The notes below the pieces were generated by a model, which was given only the letters and a program-made list of their open reading frames with translations, was not told where the DNA came from and searched no databases. From the NCBI RefSeq assembly GCF_020831365.1, contig NZ_JAJHPV010000013.1, forward strand, positions 1,054,001 through 1,118,000: DNA of 64,000 nt. Reading direction: 5' to 3'. Below are positions 47,698-56,289 of the stretch, piece after piece; the first letter of the stretch is position 1, and each line of letters opens with the position of its first letter. This DNA comes from Massilia agrisoli (lineage in GTDB: Bacteria; Pseudomonadota; Gammaproteobacteria; Burkholderiales; Burkholderiaceae_D). Made by a program: the position numbers and the translations under genes.

Positions 47698-49374
47698 TTA
47701 CATATTCGGGTAGTTCGGCCCGCCGCCGCCTTCCGGCGTCACCCACACGATGTTCTGCGTCGGATCCTTGATATCGCAGGTCTTGCAGTGCACGCAGTTC
47801 TGCGCATTGATCTGCAGGCGGTCCTGGCCTTCGTCGGTCTTGACGAACTCATAGACGCCAGCAGGGCAGTAGCGCGCTTCCGGCCCGGCATACTGCGCCA
47901 GGTTGACGTTGACCGGGATATCCGCGTTCTTCAGGGTCAGGTGCACCGGCTGGTCTTCAGCGTGGTTGGTGTTCGAGATGAACACTGACGACAGGCGGTC
48001 GAAGGTCAGCTTGTTGTCCGGCTTCGGGTACACGATCGGCTGGTAGTTCGCGGCCGGCTTCAGGCACTCGTGGTCGGCGTAGTTGCGGTGCAGGGTCCAC
48101 GGCGCTTTGCCGCGCAGGAGCATCTGGTCGATGCCGGTCATGATCGAGCCGAGGACCAGGCCTTTCGACAGCCACGGCTTGACGTTGCGCGCCACGTGCA
48201 GCTCGTCGTGCAGCCACGATTTTTCGAACGCCGCCGGGTAGCTGGCCAATTCGTCGTACTGGCGCTGTTCGCCCAGCGCGGCGAACACCGATTCGGCGGC
48301 CAGCATGCCGGTCTTGATGGCGGCGTGGCTGCCCTTGATGCGGCTCATGTTCAGGAAGCCGGCGTCGCAGCCGATCAGCGCGCCGCCCGGGAATACCAGC
48401 TTCGGCAGCGACTGCAGGCCGCCCGCGGTGATCGCGCGCGCGCCATACGAGATGCGCTTGGCGCCTTCGAAGAAGGTCCGGATCTCAGGGTGCGTTTTGT
48501 AGCGCTGGAATTCTTCGTAAGGCGACAGGTACGGGTTCTCGTACGACAGGCCGATCACGTAGCCGACCACGACCTGGTTGTTCTCCATGTGGTACAGGAA
48601 GGAGCCGCCGTAGGTGTCGTTCTTGAGCGGCCAGCCGGTGGTGTGGATGACGAGGCCTGGCTTGTGCTTGGCCGGGTCGATCTCCCACAGTTCCTTGATG
48701 CCGATGCTGTACGACTGCGGGTCCTTGCCTTCGTCCAGCTTGTACTTTGCGATCAGCTGCTTGCCCAGGTGGCCGCGCGAACCTTCCGCGAACAGCGTGT
48801 ACTTGGCATGCAGTTCCATGCCGAGCTGGAAGTCGGCCTTCGGGTTGCCGTGGTGGTCCACGCCCATGTTCCCGGTGGCGACGCCCTTGACCGAGCCATC
48901 GTCGTTGTACAGGATTTCGGCGGCAGGGAAGCCCGGGAAGATCTCGACGCCCAGCGATTCGGCCTGCTGGCCCAGCCAGCGCACGACGTTACCGAGCGAG
49001 ATGACGTAGTTGCCGTGGTTTTCGAAACAGGCAGGCACCATGAAACCAGGGGTCTGGTAGGCCTTCTTTTCGGTCAGGAACAGCACGCGGTCTTCGGTCA
49101 CTTCGGTGTTCAAAGGCGCGCCCAGCTCTTTCCAGTTCGGGATAAGCTCGGTCAGCGCGCGCGGGTCCATCACGGCGCCCGACAGGATGTGCGCGCCGAG
49201 TTCGCCGCCTTTTTCCAGCACGCAGACACCGACTTCCTTGCCTTGCTCGGCGGCGAGCTGTTTGATTTTGATTGCTGCAGACAAGCCTGCGGGGCCGCCG
49301 CCGACGATCACGACGTCGTATTCCATCGCTTCGCGCGGGCCGTATTGTTCGATAAGGTTGATAGGCTCTGTCAT
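47698..49374 (-). CDS. Electron-transfer flavoprotein-ubiquinone oxidoreductase
   Basis: A 558-aa membrane-associated enzyme that passes electrons from ETF, reduced by acyl-CoA dehydrogenases, to ubiquinone. EYDVVIVGGGPAGLSAAIKI is the FAD motif; GELGAHILSGAVMDPRAL and GCDAGFLNMSRIKGSHAAIK are family blocks. The C-terminal 4Fe-4S domain has CPAGVYEF and INAQNCVHCKTCDIKDPTQN, giving four cysteine ligands. Length matches the bacterial and mitochondrial enzymes. It is divergent from the SDR gene and precedes the esterase gene by 10 bp. It links fatty-acid and amino-acid oxidation to respiration. Confidence 0.96.
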   Translation of the reverse strand: MTEPINLIEQYGPREAMEYDVVIVGGGPAGLSAAIKIKQLAAEQGKEVGVCVLEKGGELGAHILSGAVMDPRALTELIPNWKELGAPLNTEVTEDRVLFLTEKKAYQTPGFMVPACFENHGNYVISLGNVVRWLGQQAESLGVEIFPGFPAAEILYNDDGSVKGVATGNMGVDHHGNPKADFQLGMELHAKYTLFAEGSRGHLGKQLIAKYKLDEGKDPQSYSIGIKELWEIDPAKHKPGLVIHTTGWPLKNDTYGGSFLYHMENNQVVVGYVIGLSYENPYLSPYEEFQRYKTHPEIRTFFEGAKRISYGARAITAGGLQSLPKLVFPGGALIGCDAGFLNMSRIKGSHAAIKTGMLAAESVFAALGEQRQYDELASYPAAFEKSWLHDELHVARNVKPWLSKGLVLGSIMTGIDQMLLRGKAPWTLHRNYADHECLKPAANYQPIVYPKPDNKLTFDRLSSVFISNTNHAEDQPVHLTLKNADIPVNVNLAQYAGPEARYCPAGVYEFVKTDEGQDRLQINAQNCVHCKTCDIKDPTQNIVWVTPEGGGGPNYPNM

Positions 49375-49537
49375 GGTCTGATCAATGGTAGAAAAAATTT
49401 AAGCACGAGTGTGCGGCTTTTTAGCGGAGATTGCAACTTTGGCCGCATTTTACGGGGTTTATTAGACGCAGTAATCTATTACTGATAATTTGTGTAATGA
49501 TTATGCTTTCAAAAGAACATCCGACAGGGAGCGAGTC

Positions 49538-50314
49538 GTGGGCATCGAAGTAAATTTTGAAGGAAAAATTGCACTTGTCACCGGCGCCTCGAGCGGCCTG
49601 GGAGCGCGCTTCGCGAAGGCCCTGGCCGGCGCCGGCGCGCAGGTCGTGCTGGCCTCGCGCCGGGTCGACCGCCTCAAGGAACTGCGCGCCGAGATCGAAG
49701 CCGATGGCGGGGCCGCCCACGTTGTGACCCTCGATGTGACCGACCTCGCGAGCATCAAGTCGGCGCTGGCGCATGCGGAAACGGAAGCCGGCCCGATCGA
49801 TATCCTCGTCAATAATTCCGGTGTCTCGACCACCCAGCGCCTGCTCGACGTCACGCCCGAAGATTATTCCTATGTGATGGACACCAATTTGCGCGGATCG
49901 TTCTTCGTCGCCCAGCAGGCCGCCAAGCGCATGATCCAGCGCGCCAAGGGCGACCCGCGCAAGCAGCACCGCATCATCAACATCGCCTCTGTGGCGGGCC
50001 TGCGCGTGCTGCCGCAGATCGGCGTGTATTGCATGAGCAAGGCCGGCGTCGTCCAGATGACCAAGGCGATGGCGGTGGAGTGGGGCAAGTACAACATCAA
50101 TGTGAACGCGATCTGCCCGGGTTATATCTCGACCGAAATCAACGAAGAATATTTCGCGACCGAACAGGGCAAGAAGCTGATCGACATGCTGCCGCGCAAG
50201 CGCCCGGGCAAGCCGGAAGACCTCGACGGCCTGCTGCTGTTGCTGGCGGCGGAAGAATCCCACTTTATCAATGGCGCGATCATCACCGCCGACGATGGCA
50301 TGATGGCCCAATGA
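49538..50314 (+). CDS. Short-chain dehydrogenase/reductase
   Basis: A 258-aa classical SDR. ALVTGASSGLGARFAKAL is the TGxxxGxG NAD(P)-binding motif, LVNNSGVS the NNxG motif, and S...YCMSKAG gives the catalytic serine and YxxxK. The ending GAIITADDGMMAQ is usual for the family. The absence of basic residues right after the glycine motif leaves cofactor preference open. The GTG at 49538 is chosen for the AGGGAG 7 nt upstream. The stop overlaps the ATG of the thioesterase gene by 4 bp, so the pair probably acts on acyl-CoA or hydroxyacyl substrates. Confidence 0.92.
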   Translation: MGIEVNFEGKIALVTGASSGLGARFAKALAGAGAQVVLASRRVDRLKELRAEIEADGGAAHVVTLDVTDLASIKSALAHAETEAGPIDILVNNSGVSTTQRLLDVTPEDYSYVMDTNLRGSFFVAQQAAKRMIQRAKGDPRKQHRIINIASVAGLRVLPQIGVYCMSKAGVVQMTKAMAVEWGKYNINVNAICPGYISTEINEEYFATEQGKKLIDMLPRKRPGKPEDLDGLLLLLAAEESHFINGAIITADDGMMAQ

Positions 50315-50742
50315 CGAAGAAGCTGGTTCACACGATGCGGATGCCGATCCGCTGGGGCGACATGGATGCGATGGGCCATGTCAATAACACCGTCTATTTC
50401 CGCTATATCGAGCAGGCGCGCATTTCCTGGTTCGACGACATTGCGTGCACGCCGAACCCGGAGGGCGAGGGGCCGGTGATCGTCAACGCGCACTGTTCGT
50501 TCATCAAGCAGCTCAAGTATCCGGGCGAGATCGAGGTGACCACCCTGGTGGGGCCGCCGGGGCGGTCGAGCTTCGAGATGTATCACGAGATCAGGCTGGT
50601 TGGCGCGGACGGGCAGGCTGGTGTGCTGCACTCCGAAGGCGGCGCGAAGGTGGTGTGGGTTAATTTCCCGGCGGAGAAGTCGGCGCCGTTGCCGGATGAG
50701 TTGCGCGAGTTGCTGCCTCCTGCGAGCGTGATCGGCGGATGA
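50311..50742 (+). CDS. Acyl-CoA thioesterase, 4-hydroxybenzoyl-CoA thioesterase fold
   Basis: A 143-aa hotdog-fold thioesterase. PIRWGDMDAMGHVNNTVYFR carries the catalytic aspartate and the GHVNN motif of the 4HBT/YbgC-like family, followed by YIEQARISWF. It hydrolyses acyl-CoA thioesters; the chain preference is unknown. Its ATG overlaps the stop of the SDR gene (ATGA, 50311-50314), so the two are co-translated. The last two codons and the stop (GGC GGA TGA) come from a fragment of the dispersed repeat. Confidence 0.93.
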   Translation: MTKKLVHTMRMPIRWGDMDAMGHVNNTVYFRYIEQARISWFDDIACTPNPEGEGPVIVNAHCSFIKQLKYPGEIEVTTLVGPPGRSSFEMYHEIRLVGADGQAGVLHSEGGAKVVWVNFPAEKSAPLPDELRELLPPASVIGG

Positions 50743-50750
50743 CGCCCTAC
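50734..50750 (+). repeat. Truncated copy of the GGCGGATGACG...CCCTAC repeat
   Basis: GGCGGATGACGCCCTAC joins the two ends of the unit seen at 46654-46683 and lacks its middle. It includes the thioesterase stop codon. The 15-bp word ATCGGCGGATGACGC is identical at both gene ends. Confidence 0.6.
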
Positions 50751-50753
50751 AAG

Positions 50754-50963
50754 TCAGGAAATCGATTCGACGTTTTGCCCAAGGCCCGCCAGCTCATGGA
50801 AAATATCGTCCAGGTAGGTCGCGATCTCGTCCGCATCGAGTTCCGGCGGAATGACTAACTCGCTGACCTTGGCGCGCTTGCCGGGTTCGAGGTGGTAAAC
50901 CTCCCAGGCATCGTTCTCGCGCCGCACCTCAAGCTGGAACCGCCCGTAGATATCGAACTTCAT
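50754..50963 (-). CDS. Small hypothetical protein (69 aa) downstream of PAS-LuxR gene
   Basis: An unnamed 69-aa acidic protein, MKFDIYGRFQLEVRRENDAW at the start. It predicts as a three-strand sheet (residues about 2-45) followed by a helix, DADEIATYLDDIFHELAGLG. No signal peptide or known motif is seen. It begins 5 bp after the stop of the PAS-LuxR gene, so they are surely one transcript. A role as partner or modulator of that regulator, or as a conserved metabolic small protein, is a guess from the arrangement. Confidence 0.72.
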   Translation of the reverse strand: MKFDIYGRFQLEVRRENDAWEVYHLEPGKRAKVSELVIPPELDADEIATYLDDIFHELAGLGQNVESIS

Positions 50964-50968
50964 GCCGC

Positions 50969-51529
50969 TCAGCGCGACACGCCGACCAGCTTGTGCACCA
51001 GCTCGGAGGAAGTCGCGGCGCTGAACTTGCGCATCAGCTTGGCGCGGTGCATCTCGACCGTGCGGGGGCTCAGGCCGGTATCGCGGGCGATGATCTTGCT
51101 GGTCTTTCCCTCGACCAGCAGCGCGGCGATCTCGCGCTCGCGTGGAGTCAGCTCGGCTGTCACGGGGCGCTTCTCGCTGACATCTTCGAACGTCCACACG
51201 CCAGGGCCGAGCGGGTCTTTCGGATCGAGCGCGCGGCCGCTCACGTGGCACCAGAACAGCTCGCCATTGTTCCTCCTCATGATACGTTCGTCCGAATATC
51301 GGCCCTTTGTATTCATAATAGGAATAATGCGGTCGCCGGTGCGCAGGAACTCGTCCATCGTCGGATAGAGCACCTGGAATGACTTGCCGTCGAGGTCCCC
51401 ATGGCCATAGCCAAACATCGATGTCAGCGCCTCGTTGCACGACTGGATTACGCGGTTGACCGAGATGCACATGCCGACTGGCGCGTGCTTGAAAATCGTT
51501 TCGTAATCAATAGCGTAGGATACGGTCAT
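50969..51529 (-). CDS. PAS-LuxR transcriptional regulator
   Basis: A 186-aa cytoplasmic regulator. Residues about 5-118 are a PAS domain (IFKHAPVGMCISVNRVIQSC, RNNGELFWCHVSGR), likely sensing a small ligand or redox state. Residues about 125-183 are the LuxR/GerE helix-turn-helix (ELTPREREIAALLVEGKTSK, SPRTVEMHRAKLMRKF). It lacks a receiver, so it is not a classical response regulator. It is followed by the 69-aa gene and is transcribed divergently from scoA, with 123 bp between the starts; control of scoAB is therefore likely but unproven. Confidence 0.88.
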   Translation of the reverse strand: MTVSYAIDYETIFKHAPVGMCISVNRVIQSCNEALTSMFGYGHGDLDGKSFQVLYPTMDEFLRTGDRIIPIMNTKGRYSDERIMRRNNGELFWCHVSGRALDPKDPLGPGVWTFEDVSEKRPVTAELTPREREIAALLVEGKTSKIIARDTGLSPRTVEMHRAKLMRKFSAATSSELVHKLVGVSR

Positions 51530-51608
51530 CTGATAAAAAGTAAGGCGCGGCGTGGTTGTGGGTTCCGAGTATTTCTACGGTATTGTGCTTTTAGCTTGCG
51601 TATTTTAT

Positions 51609-51626
51609 GCTGAGAATCTACTCAGC
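51609..51626. promoter_or_regulatory. Inverted repeat upstream of scoA
   Basis: GCTGAGAATCTACTCAGC has perfect 6-bp arms and a 6-bp spacer. It lies 26 bp before the scoA ATG, in the gap shared with the divergent PAS-LuxR gene, so it could be that regulator's operator or an mRNA leader hairpin. Confidence 0.45.
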
Positions 51627-51652
51627 AGTTAACCATAATAAGGGACACAGGA

Positions 51653-52351
51653 ATGAATAAAGTTTATCCTGATGCGGCGTCTGCGCTGGCGGGCATCGTC
51701 AAAGACGGCCAGACCATCGCGGTCGGCGGCTTCGGTTTGTGCGGGATTCCGGAAGCGCTGATCCTGGCGCTGCGCGATTCGGGCGTCACCGGCCTGACCG
51801 CCATCTCGAACAACGCCGGCGTCGATGACTTCGGCCTCGGGCAATTGCTGACCACGCGCCAGATCAAGAAGATGATCTCGTCGTACGTCGGAGAAAACAA
51901 GGAATTCGCGCGCCAGTACCTGGCCGGCGAACTCGAACTGGAATTCACCCCGCAAGGCACGCTGGCTGAGAAGCTGCGCGCAGGCGGCGCCGGCATCCCG
52001 GCATTCTTCACCAAAACCGGCGTGGGCACCATCGTTGCCGAAGGCAAGGAAGTACGCGAATTCGACGGCGAACAGTACGTCATGGAGCGCAGCCTGGTCG
52101 CCGACGTCTCGCTGGTCAAGGCCTATATGGCCGACCGCGCGGGCAACCTGGTGTTCCGCAAGACCGCGCGCAATTTCAACCCGAACGTGGCGCAGGCGGG
52201 CAAGATCACCGTCGTCGAAGTCGAAAAGCTGGTCGAAGTGGGTGAGATCGATCCGGACCAGGTGCACCTGCCGAGCATCTTCGTGCACCGCATCGTCGTC
52301 AACCCAACGCCGGAAAAGCGCATCGAACAGCGCACCGTGCGTCCTAACTAA
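51653..52351 (+). CDS. scoA: Succinyl-CoA:3-ketoacid CoA-transferase subunit A
   Basis: Alpha subunit (232 aa) of the enzyme that moves CoA between succinyl-CoA and acetoacetate, used in ketone-body and polyhydroxybutyrate breakdown. [15 protein letters not shown] is the glycine-rich CoA-transferase family motif; [14 protein letters not shown] and [16 protein letters not shown] are typical of subunit A. The ATG has AAGGGA 7 nt upstream. Subunit B starts 20 bp after its stop, giving a two-gene operon. It is divergent from the PAS-LuxR regulator. Confidence 0.96.
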   Translation: MNKVYPDAASALAGIVKDGQTIAVGGFGLCGIPEALILALRDSGVTGLTAISNNAGVDDFGLGQLLTTRQIKKMISSYVGENKEFARQYLAGELELEFTPQGTLAEKLRAGGAGIPAFFTKTGVGTIVAEGKEVREFDGEQYVMERSLVADVSLVKAYMADRAGNLVFRKTARNFNPNVAQAGKITVVEVEKLVEVGEIDPDQVHLPSIFVHRIVVNPTPEKRIEQRTVRPN

Positions 52352-52371
52352 GACAGCATTCGGAGAAGAAC

Positions 52372-53022
52372 ATGGCTTGGACTCGTGATGAAATGGCCGC
52401 GCGCGCGGCGAAAGAACTGAAAGACGGCTTTTACGTCAACCTGGGCATCGGCTTGCCGACCTTGGTCGCCAACTACGTGCCGAAAGATATCGAAGTATTC
52501 CTGCAATCGGAAAACGGCCTGCTGGGTATCGGCCCGTTCCCGACCGAAGCGGAAGTCGATGCCGACCTGATCAATGCAGGCAAGCAGACCGTGACCGCTC
52601 TGCCAGGCTCGGCCTACTTCAGCTCGGCCGATTCCTTCGGCATGATCCGCGGTGGCAAGATCAACCTGGCAATCCTGGGTGCGATGCAGGTGTCGGAACA
52701 GGGCGACCTGGCCAACTGGATGATTCCGGGCAAAATGGTCAAGGGCATGGGCGGCGCGATGGACCTGGTCGCCGGCGTCAAGCGCGTCGTCGTGGTGATG
52801 GAGCATGTGGCCACTGCCAAGGACGGCTCGACCGCGCCAAAGATCCTGCACAAGTGCGACCTGCCGCTGACCGGCGTGGGCGTGGTGGACCTGATCATCA
52901 CCGACCTGGGCGTCATCGAAGTGACCGAGGGCGGGCTGAAGCTGGTTGAACTGGCGCCAGGCGTGACCAAGGAACAGGTTGTCGAGGCAACGCAGGCGAA
53001 GCTGGACACCAGCGCGGTGTAA
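52372..53022 (+). CDS. scoB: Succinyl-CoA:3-ketoacid CoA-transferase subunit B
   Basis: Beta subunit (216 aa) carrying the catalytic glutamate in [11 protein letters not shown], which forms the glutamyl-CoA intermediate. [16 protein letters not shown] opens the domain, and [20 protein letters not shown] and [17 protein letters not shown] are subunit B signatures. With scoA it activates acetoacetate to acetoacetyl-CoA; 3-hydroxybutyrate dehydrogenase encoded at 58328 would supply the acetoacetate. A dispersed palindrome and a strong terminator follow directly. Confidence 0.96.
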   Translation: MAWTRDEMAARAAKELKDGFYVNLGIGLPTLVANYVPKDIEVFLQSENGLLGIGPFPTEAEVDADLINAGKQTVTALPGSAYFSSADSFGMIRGGKINLAILGAMQVSEQGDLANWMIPGKMVKGMGGAMDLVAGVKRVVVVMEHVATAKDGSTAPKILHKCDLPLTGVGVVDLIITDLGVIEVTEGGLKLVELAPGVTKEQVVEATQAKLDTSAV

Positions 53023-53034
53023 TGCCGGCTCAGC

Positions 53035-53064
53035 ATGGATTCCCGCTTTGCGCGGGAATGACGG
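53035..53064. repeat. Single dRS3-like palindromic repeat
   Basis: ATGGATTCCCGC then TTTGCGCGGGAATGACGG: the same ATTCCC/GGGAAT palindrome as at 39025-39104 but with a 9-bp spacer and as one unit. It sits 12 bp after the scoB stop. Confidence 0.75.
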
Positions 53065-53070
53065 GCAAGA

Positions 53071-53103
53071 AAACGGGGTGCAAGATTGCACCCCGTTTTT
53101 TTT
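53071..53103 (+). terminator. Intrinsic terminator after scoAB
   Basis: ACGGGGTGCAA pairs with TTGCACCCCGT across a 2-nt tip (53073-53096) and is followed by a run of eight T. It ends the scoAB transcript; the A-rich left flank may give weak termination for the convergent M56 gene as well. Confidence 0.92.
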
Positions 53104-53113
53104 AGTGAACGAC

Positions 53114-54376
53114 TTACTTCAACGTCCACATATACTTCATTATCATCCAATCTTCCACTGGCTGGCCGGCGACAGTGGCTGGCTTGAAGCTGCACTTCGC
53201 AATGCCGATGCGCGCGGCCTCATCGAGCGGGGCAAATCCGCTGCTCTTTTTAATGGCCGAATCCTTGACCTTGCCGTCGACCCCAATGAGGAAAGACAAG
53301 GTGACCGTTCCCTGGTTTTCGTTCTTCAATGATTCCGCCGGCCACACCGGCTTCGCACAAGACTTGAAGTCGGCCACTGCGTGGGTCTTTTCTGCCTTGT
53401 CTGCTCCCGGCGCCGCGTTCGCAAACACGCTCAGGCATGCCGCCGCGAGCCCCAGCACGGGAATGGCGGCCTTCCAGTTCAGGGCCTGGGTTTCAGGGCG
53501 GATCAGGCGTTTGATACGTGTCATGAGGTCTCCTCCATTGGCTGCTTGGGCCAGGTGATGTGATGAGAACTGGATGCGCTCCAGCTCGGAAAGGGCAAGC
53601 GCCAGCCTGCGCGGTTCGCCCAGTTGTGTTGCAGCGATATCGTCTGCAATCTGTTCGCGTTCTTCACGGATGCGGCCCGAAATCCACCATACGGCCGGGT
53701 GATAGAACAGCAGGGTCTCGACCACGTTCTGGCCGAGGTTCACCAAATAGTCGAAGCGGCGCACATGCGCCAGTTCGTGCGCCAGCAACGCTTCGAGCAG
53801 GTGTGCCGGCATCCCGGTCACCAAGGAGGCTGGCACCAGCACCACCGGGCGCCACCATCCGGCGGTAATCGGGCTGGCCAGGTTGTCAACCACGCGCAAG
53901 CGGACCGTGCGGCTGATCCCGAACTGCACCGCCATGCGCTCGAGCCGGCCCTCCCAGTGGGCCTCGGCGGAGTAGCGGCGCGCCGCGCGCTTCACCCACA
54001 GCAGGCCGAGCCCGATGCGGACCGCGAGCACACTGGCGCATACTGCCCACAGCGCGACGATCCACGCCAGGTTGCCCTGCAAATAGCTTGCGAAGCCTTC
54101 GGCGCGTTTGCCCGGCGCATGGGCCCAGCCGCCGGCGGGCGTTGCGGCCGCCACCACGGCCGCGGCATCCTGCATGCGCAGGTAGAACTCGAGCGCGGGC
54201 CAGGCAAGGCACAGGAACAGGGCAGTGCAGGCCACCGTATAGCGGCGTTCCGGCCGCGCGTTGCGCATCAGGGTCAGCAGTACGGCGGTGGCGCAGCCGA
54301 GCAGCAGGCCTTGCCACAGGAAATGGACCAGCGTCCAGCCGATGCCGCCGACGACCATTGATGCGTGCGCGCTCAT
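53114..54376 (-). CDS. M56 (BlaR1-type) metallopeptidase with C-terminal TonB domain
   Basis: A 420-aa inner-membrane protein. Membrane helices near residues 8-36, 45-65 and 100-130 surround a BlaR1-like zinc peptidase with LLAHELAHVRRFDYLV (HExxH) and a second ligand region REEREQIADD. After another helix (AIPVLGLAAACLSVFANA) comes a TonB C-terminal domain (GTVTLSFLIGVDGKVKDSAI, LDEAARIGIAKC) in place of the penicillin sensor of BlaR1. It probably senses an envelope signal and cleaves the BlaI-type repressor encoded just upstream (4-bp overlap). The signal is unknown. Confidence 0.92.
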   Translation of the reverse strand: MSAHASMVVGGIGWTLVHFLWQGLLLGCATAVLLTLMRNARPERRYTVACTALFLCLAWPALEFYLRMQDAAAVVAAATPAGGWAHAPGKRAEGFASYLQGNLAWIVALWAVCASVLAVRIGLGLLWVKRAARRYSAEAHWEGRLERMAVQFGISRTVRLRVVDNLASPITAGWWRPVVLVPASLVTGMPAHLLEALLAHELAHVRRFDYLVNLGQNVVETLLFYHPAVWWISGRIREEREQIADDIAATQLGEPRRLALALSELERIQFSSHHLAQAANGGDLMTRIKRLIRPETQALNWKAAIPVLGLAAACLSVFANAAPGADKAEKTHAVADFKSCAKPVWPAESLKNENQGTVTLSFLIGVDGKVKDSAIKKSSGFAPLDEAARIGIAKCSFKPATVAGQPVEDWMIMKYMWTLK

Positions 54377-54756
54377 TTATCTTCCTCCTTCAGCAGCTTT
54401 TCGATTTCTTCACGTTCTTTTTTAGAGATGCCGCTGCGCAGCGCCGCCAGCACCAGCGCCTTGGCCGATCCTGAAAACGCTTTCTGGATCAGGTCCTTGA
54501 GCAAGTTGGTCTGGAGGGAATCCTGCGCCTGCGCCGGCGCGTACACGTGGGATCGCTCGCTTTCGTCGCGAATCAGGATCCCTTTGGTGTGCATGATCTG
54601 CATCAGCCGCAGCACGGTCGCGTAGGTCACTTCGGGGCGCTGCTTCTGGATTTCCTGGTGCACTTGTTTGGCGGTGGCGGAGCCGAGCGGCCACAGGACC
54701 TGGAGCAAATCCAGTTCGGCAGCGGTCGGTTTGGGGGCGGTCGGGGTCTTGGCCAT
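54373..54756 (-). CDS. BlaI/MecI/CopY-family repressor
   Basis: A 127-aa winged-helix repressor. TAAELDLLQVLWPLGSATAK and VTYATVLRLMQIMHTKGIL form the DNA-binding wing of BlaI/MecI proteins; the C-terminal helices (KALVLAALRSGISKKEREEI) dimerise. Such repressors are inactivated by proteolysis by an M56 sensor, here the gene overlapping its stop (ATGA, 54373-54376). AAGGA lies 6 nt before the ATG. Two TGTCT/AGACA inverted repeats upstream are probable operators, implying self-repression. Target genes beyond the pair are not evident. Confidence 0.92.
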   Translation of the reverse strand: MAKTPTAPKPTAAELDLLQVLWPLGSATAKQVHQEIQKQRPEVTYATVLRLMQIMHTKGILIRDESERSHVYAPAQAQDSLQTNLLKDLIQKAFSGSAKALVLAALRSGISKKEREEIEKLLKEEDK

Positions 54757-54791
54757 GATGGTCCTTCAAGTCGCGGTAATTCGTAGAGTAG

Positions 54792-54805
54792 TCTGTCTAG
54801 ACAGA
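54792..54805. promoter_or_regulatory. Putative BlaI-type operator 1
   Basis: TCTGTCTAGACAGA is a perfect 14-bp palindrome 36 bp upstream of the repressor ATG. A related half-site, TGTCTACAGA, follows at 54809-54818. Position and symmetry fit autoregulation by the BlaI-family protein. Confidence 0.62.
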
Positions 54806-54851
54806 GTTGTCTACAGATATTTACACGCCACCTGCAATAGCTGGATCATGT

Positions 54852-54865
54852 AGACAAATCTGTCT
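54852..54865. promoter_or_regulatory. Putative BlaI-type operator 2
   Basis: AGACAAATCTGTCT is a 5-bp perfect inverted repeat with a 4-bp spacer built from the same AGACA/TGTCT half-sites as operator 1, 60 bp further upstream. Confidence 0.55.
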
Positions 54866-54987
54866 GAAATGATTGCGCTGCTGGATCATGCGCAGAGAAG
54901 GGGGGGGCTGCACCGGAAGGACCTGCTTGCGATCGACATCATCAAGCTGGCCCAACCGGTTGCTATTGATTTTCAGGCTGAAGTGAT

Positions 54988-56289
54988 TCAGGCAACTTTG
55001 CGGACGACCGCCACTTCATCGCCGTGACGGTGGTGCGATGGGGAGGCCAGTTCTTCCGCGAGGCGGTTTTCATCAAGCTCATTTTCCCACTTCGACACGA
55101 CCACCGTTGCTACGCCGTTGCCGACGAAGTTGGTCAGCGCGCGGCACTCGCTCATGAAGCGGTCGATGCCAAGGATCAGCGCCATGCCGGCGACCGGAAT
55201 GGTCGGCACTACCGCCAGGGTTGCCGCCAGCGTAATGAAGCCTGCGCCGGTAATGCCAGACGCGCCTTTCGAAGTCAGCATCGCAACGCCGAGGATGGTG
55301 ATCTGCTGGGTGAAGGTCAGGTCGGTATTGGTGGCCTGGGCGACGAACAGCGCCGCCATTGTCATGTAGATGTTGGTGCCGTCCAGGTTGAACGAGTAGC
55401 CAGTCGGCACGACCAGGCCGACGACCGGCTTCGAGCAGCCGAGTTTCTCCAGCTTGCGCATCAGGGCCGGCAGCGCGCTTTCCGACGAGCTGGTGCCGAG
55501 CACAATCAGCAATTCTTCCTTGATGTAGGCGATGAACTTGAAGATCGAGAACCCGGTCATGCGGGCGATCAGGCCGAGTACGACGAACACGAATACCGCG
55601 CAGGTCAGGTAGAACGAACCCATCAGCTTTGCCAGCGGCACCAGCGATGCAAGGCCGTATTTGCCGATGGTGAAGGCCATTGCGCCGAACGCACCGATCG
55701 GGGCCAGCTTCATCACCATGTTGACGATGCCGAAGATGACGTGCGACAGCTCGTCGATGGCGCGGGTAATCGGGCGGCCGCGCTCGCCAAGCATCGACAG
55801 CGAAAAGCCGAACAGGATCGCGAACAGCAGCACCTGCAGGATGTCGCCCTTGGCGAAGGCGTCGACGACCGTATTGGGAATGATGTTCAGCACGAAGTCC
55901 ACCGTGCTTTGCGACTTGGCCTTGTCCGTGTACTGGGCGATCGAGGAAGCGTCGAGCGTGGCCGGGTCGGCATTGAAGCCCGCGCCTGGGCGCACAAGGT
56001 TGGCAACGATCAGGCCGATGGCCAGCGCGAAGGTCGACACCACTTCAAAGTAGAGTAGCGCCTTGCCGCCGACGCGGCCGATTTTCTTCATGTCCTGCAT
56101 GCCGGCGATACCGGCCACCACGGTGCAGAAAATCACCGGCGCGATAATCATCTTGATCAGTTTGATGAAGCCGTCTCCAAGCGGCTTCATGTCGACGCCG
56201 AGGCTCGGGTAGAACACACCGAGCACGATCCCACAGGCAATGGCGAACAGCACCTGTATATACAGTACTTTGTAGAAAGGCTTTTTCAT
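54988..56289 (-). CDS. dctA: C4-dicarboxylate:cation symporter
   Basis: A 433-aa inner-membrane transporter of the DAACS family, importing succinate, fumarate or malate with protons or sodium; E. coli DctA has 428 aa. [20 protein letters not shown] (the serine-rich re-entrant hairpin), [19 protein letters not shown] and [15 protein letters not shown] are diagnostic. About eight membrane helices are seen. The ATG at 56289 ([10 protein letters not shown]) is chosen because it matches the family N-terminus and has AAGAGA upstream; an ATG 36 bp earlier is in frame. No dctBD or dcuSR sensor pair is adjacent. Confidence 0.93.
   Translation of the reverse strand: MKKPFYKVLYIQVLFAIACGIVLGVFYPSLGVDMKPLGDGFIKLIKMIIAPVIFCTVVAGIAGMQDMKKIGRVGGKALLYFEVVSTFALAIGLIVANLVRPGAGFNADPATLDASSIAQYTDKAKSQSTVDFVLNIIPNTVVDAFAKGDILQVLLFAILFGFSLSMLGERGRPITRAIDELSHVIFGIVNMVMKLAPIGAFGAMAFTIGKYGLASLVPLAKLMGSFYLTCAVFVFVVLGLIARMTGFSIFKFIAYIKEELLIVLGTSSSESALPALMRKLEKLGCSKPVVGLVVPTGYSFNLDGTNIYMTMAALFVAQATNTDLTFTQQITILGVAMLTSKGASGITGAGFITLAATLAVVPTIPVAGMALILGIDRFMSECRALTNFVGNGVATVVVSKWENELDENRLAEELASPSHHRHGDEVAVVRKVA

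Noticed and set aside
50029-50310. An N-terminal extension of the thioesterase reading frame
   Set aside because: The extension overlaps the SDR gene in another frame; the ATG at 50311 overlapping the SDR stop and the family N-terminus fix the start.
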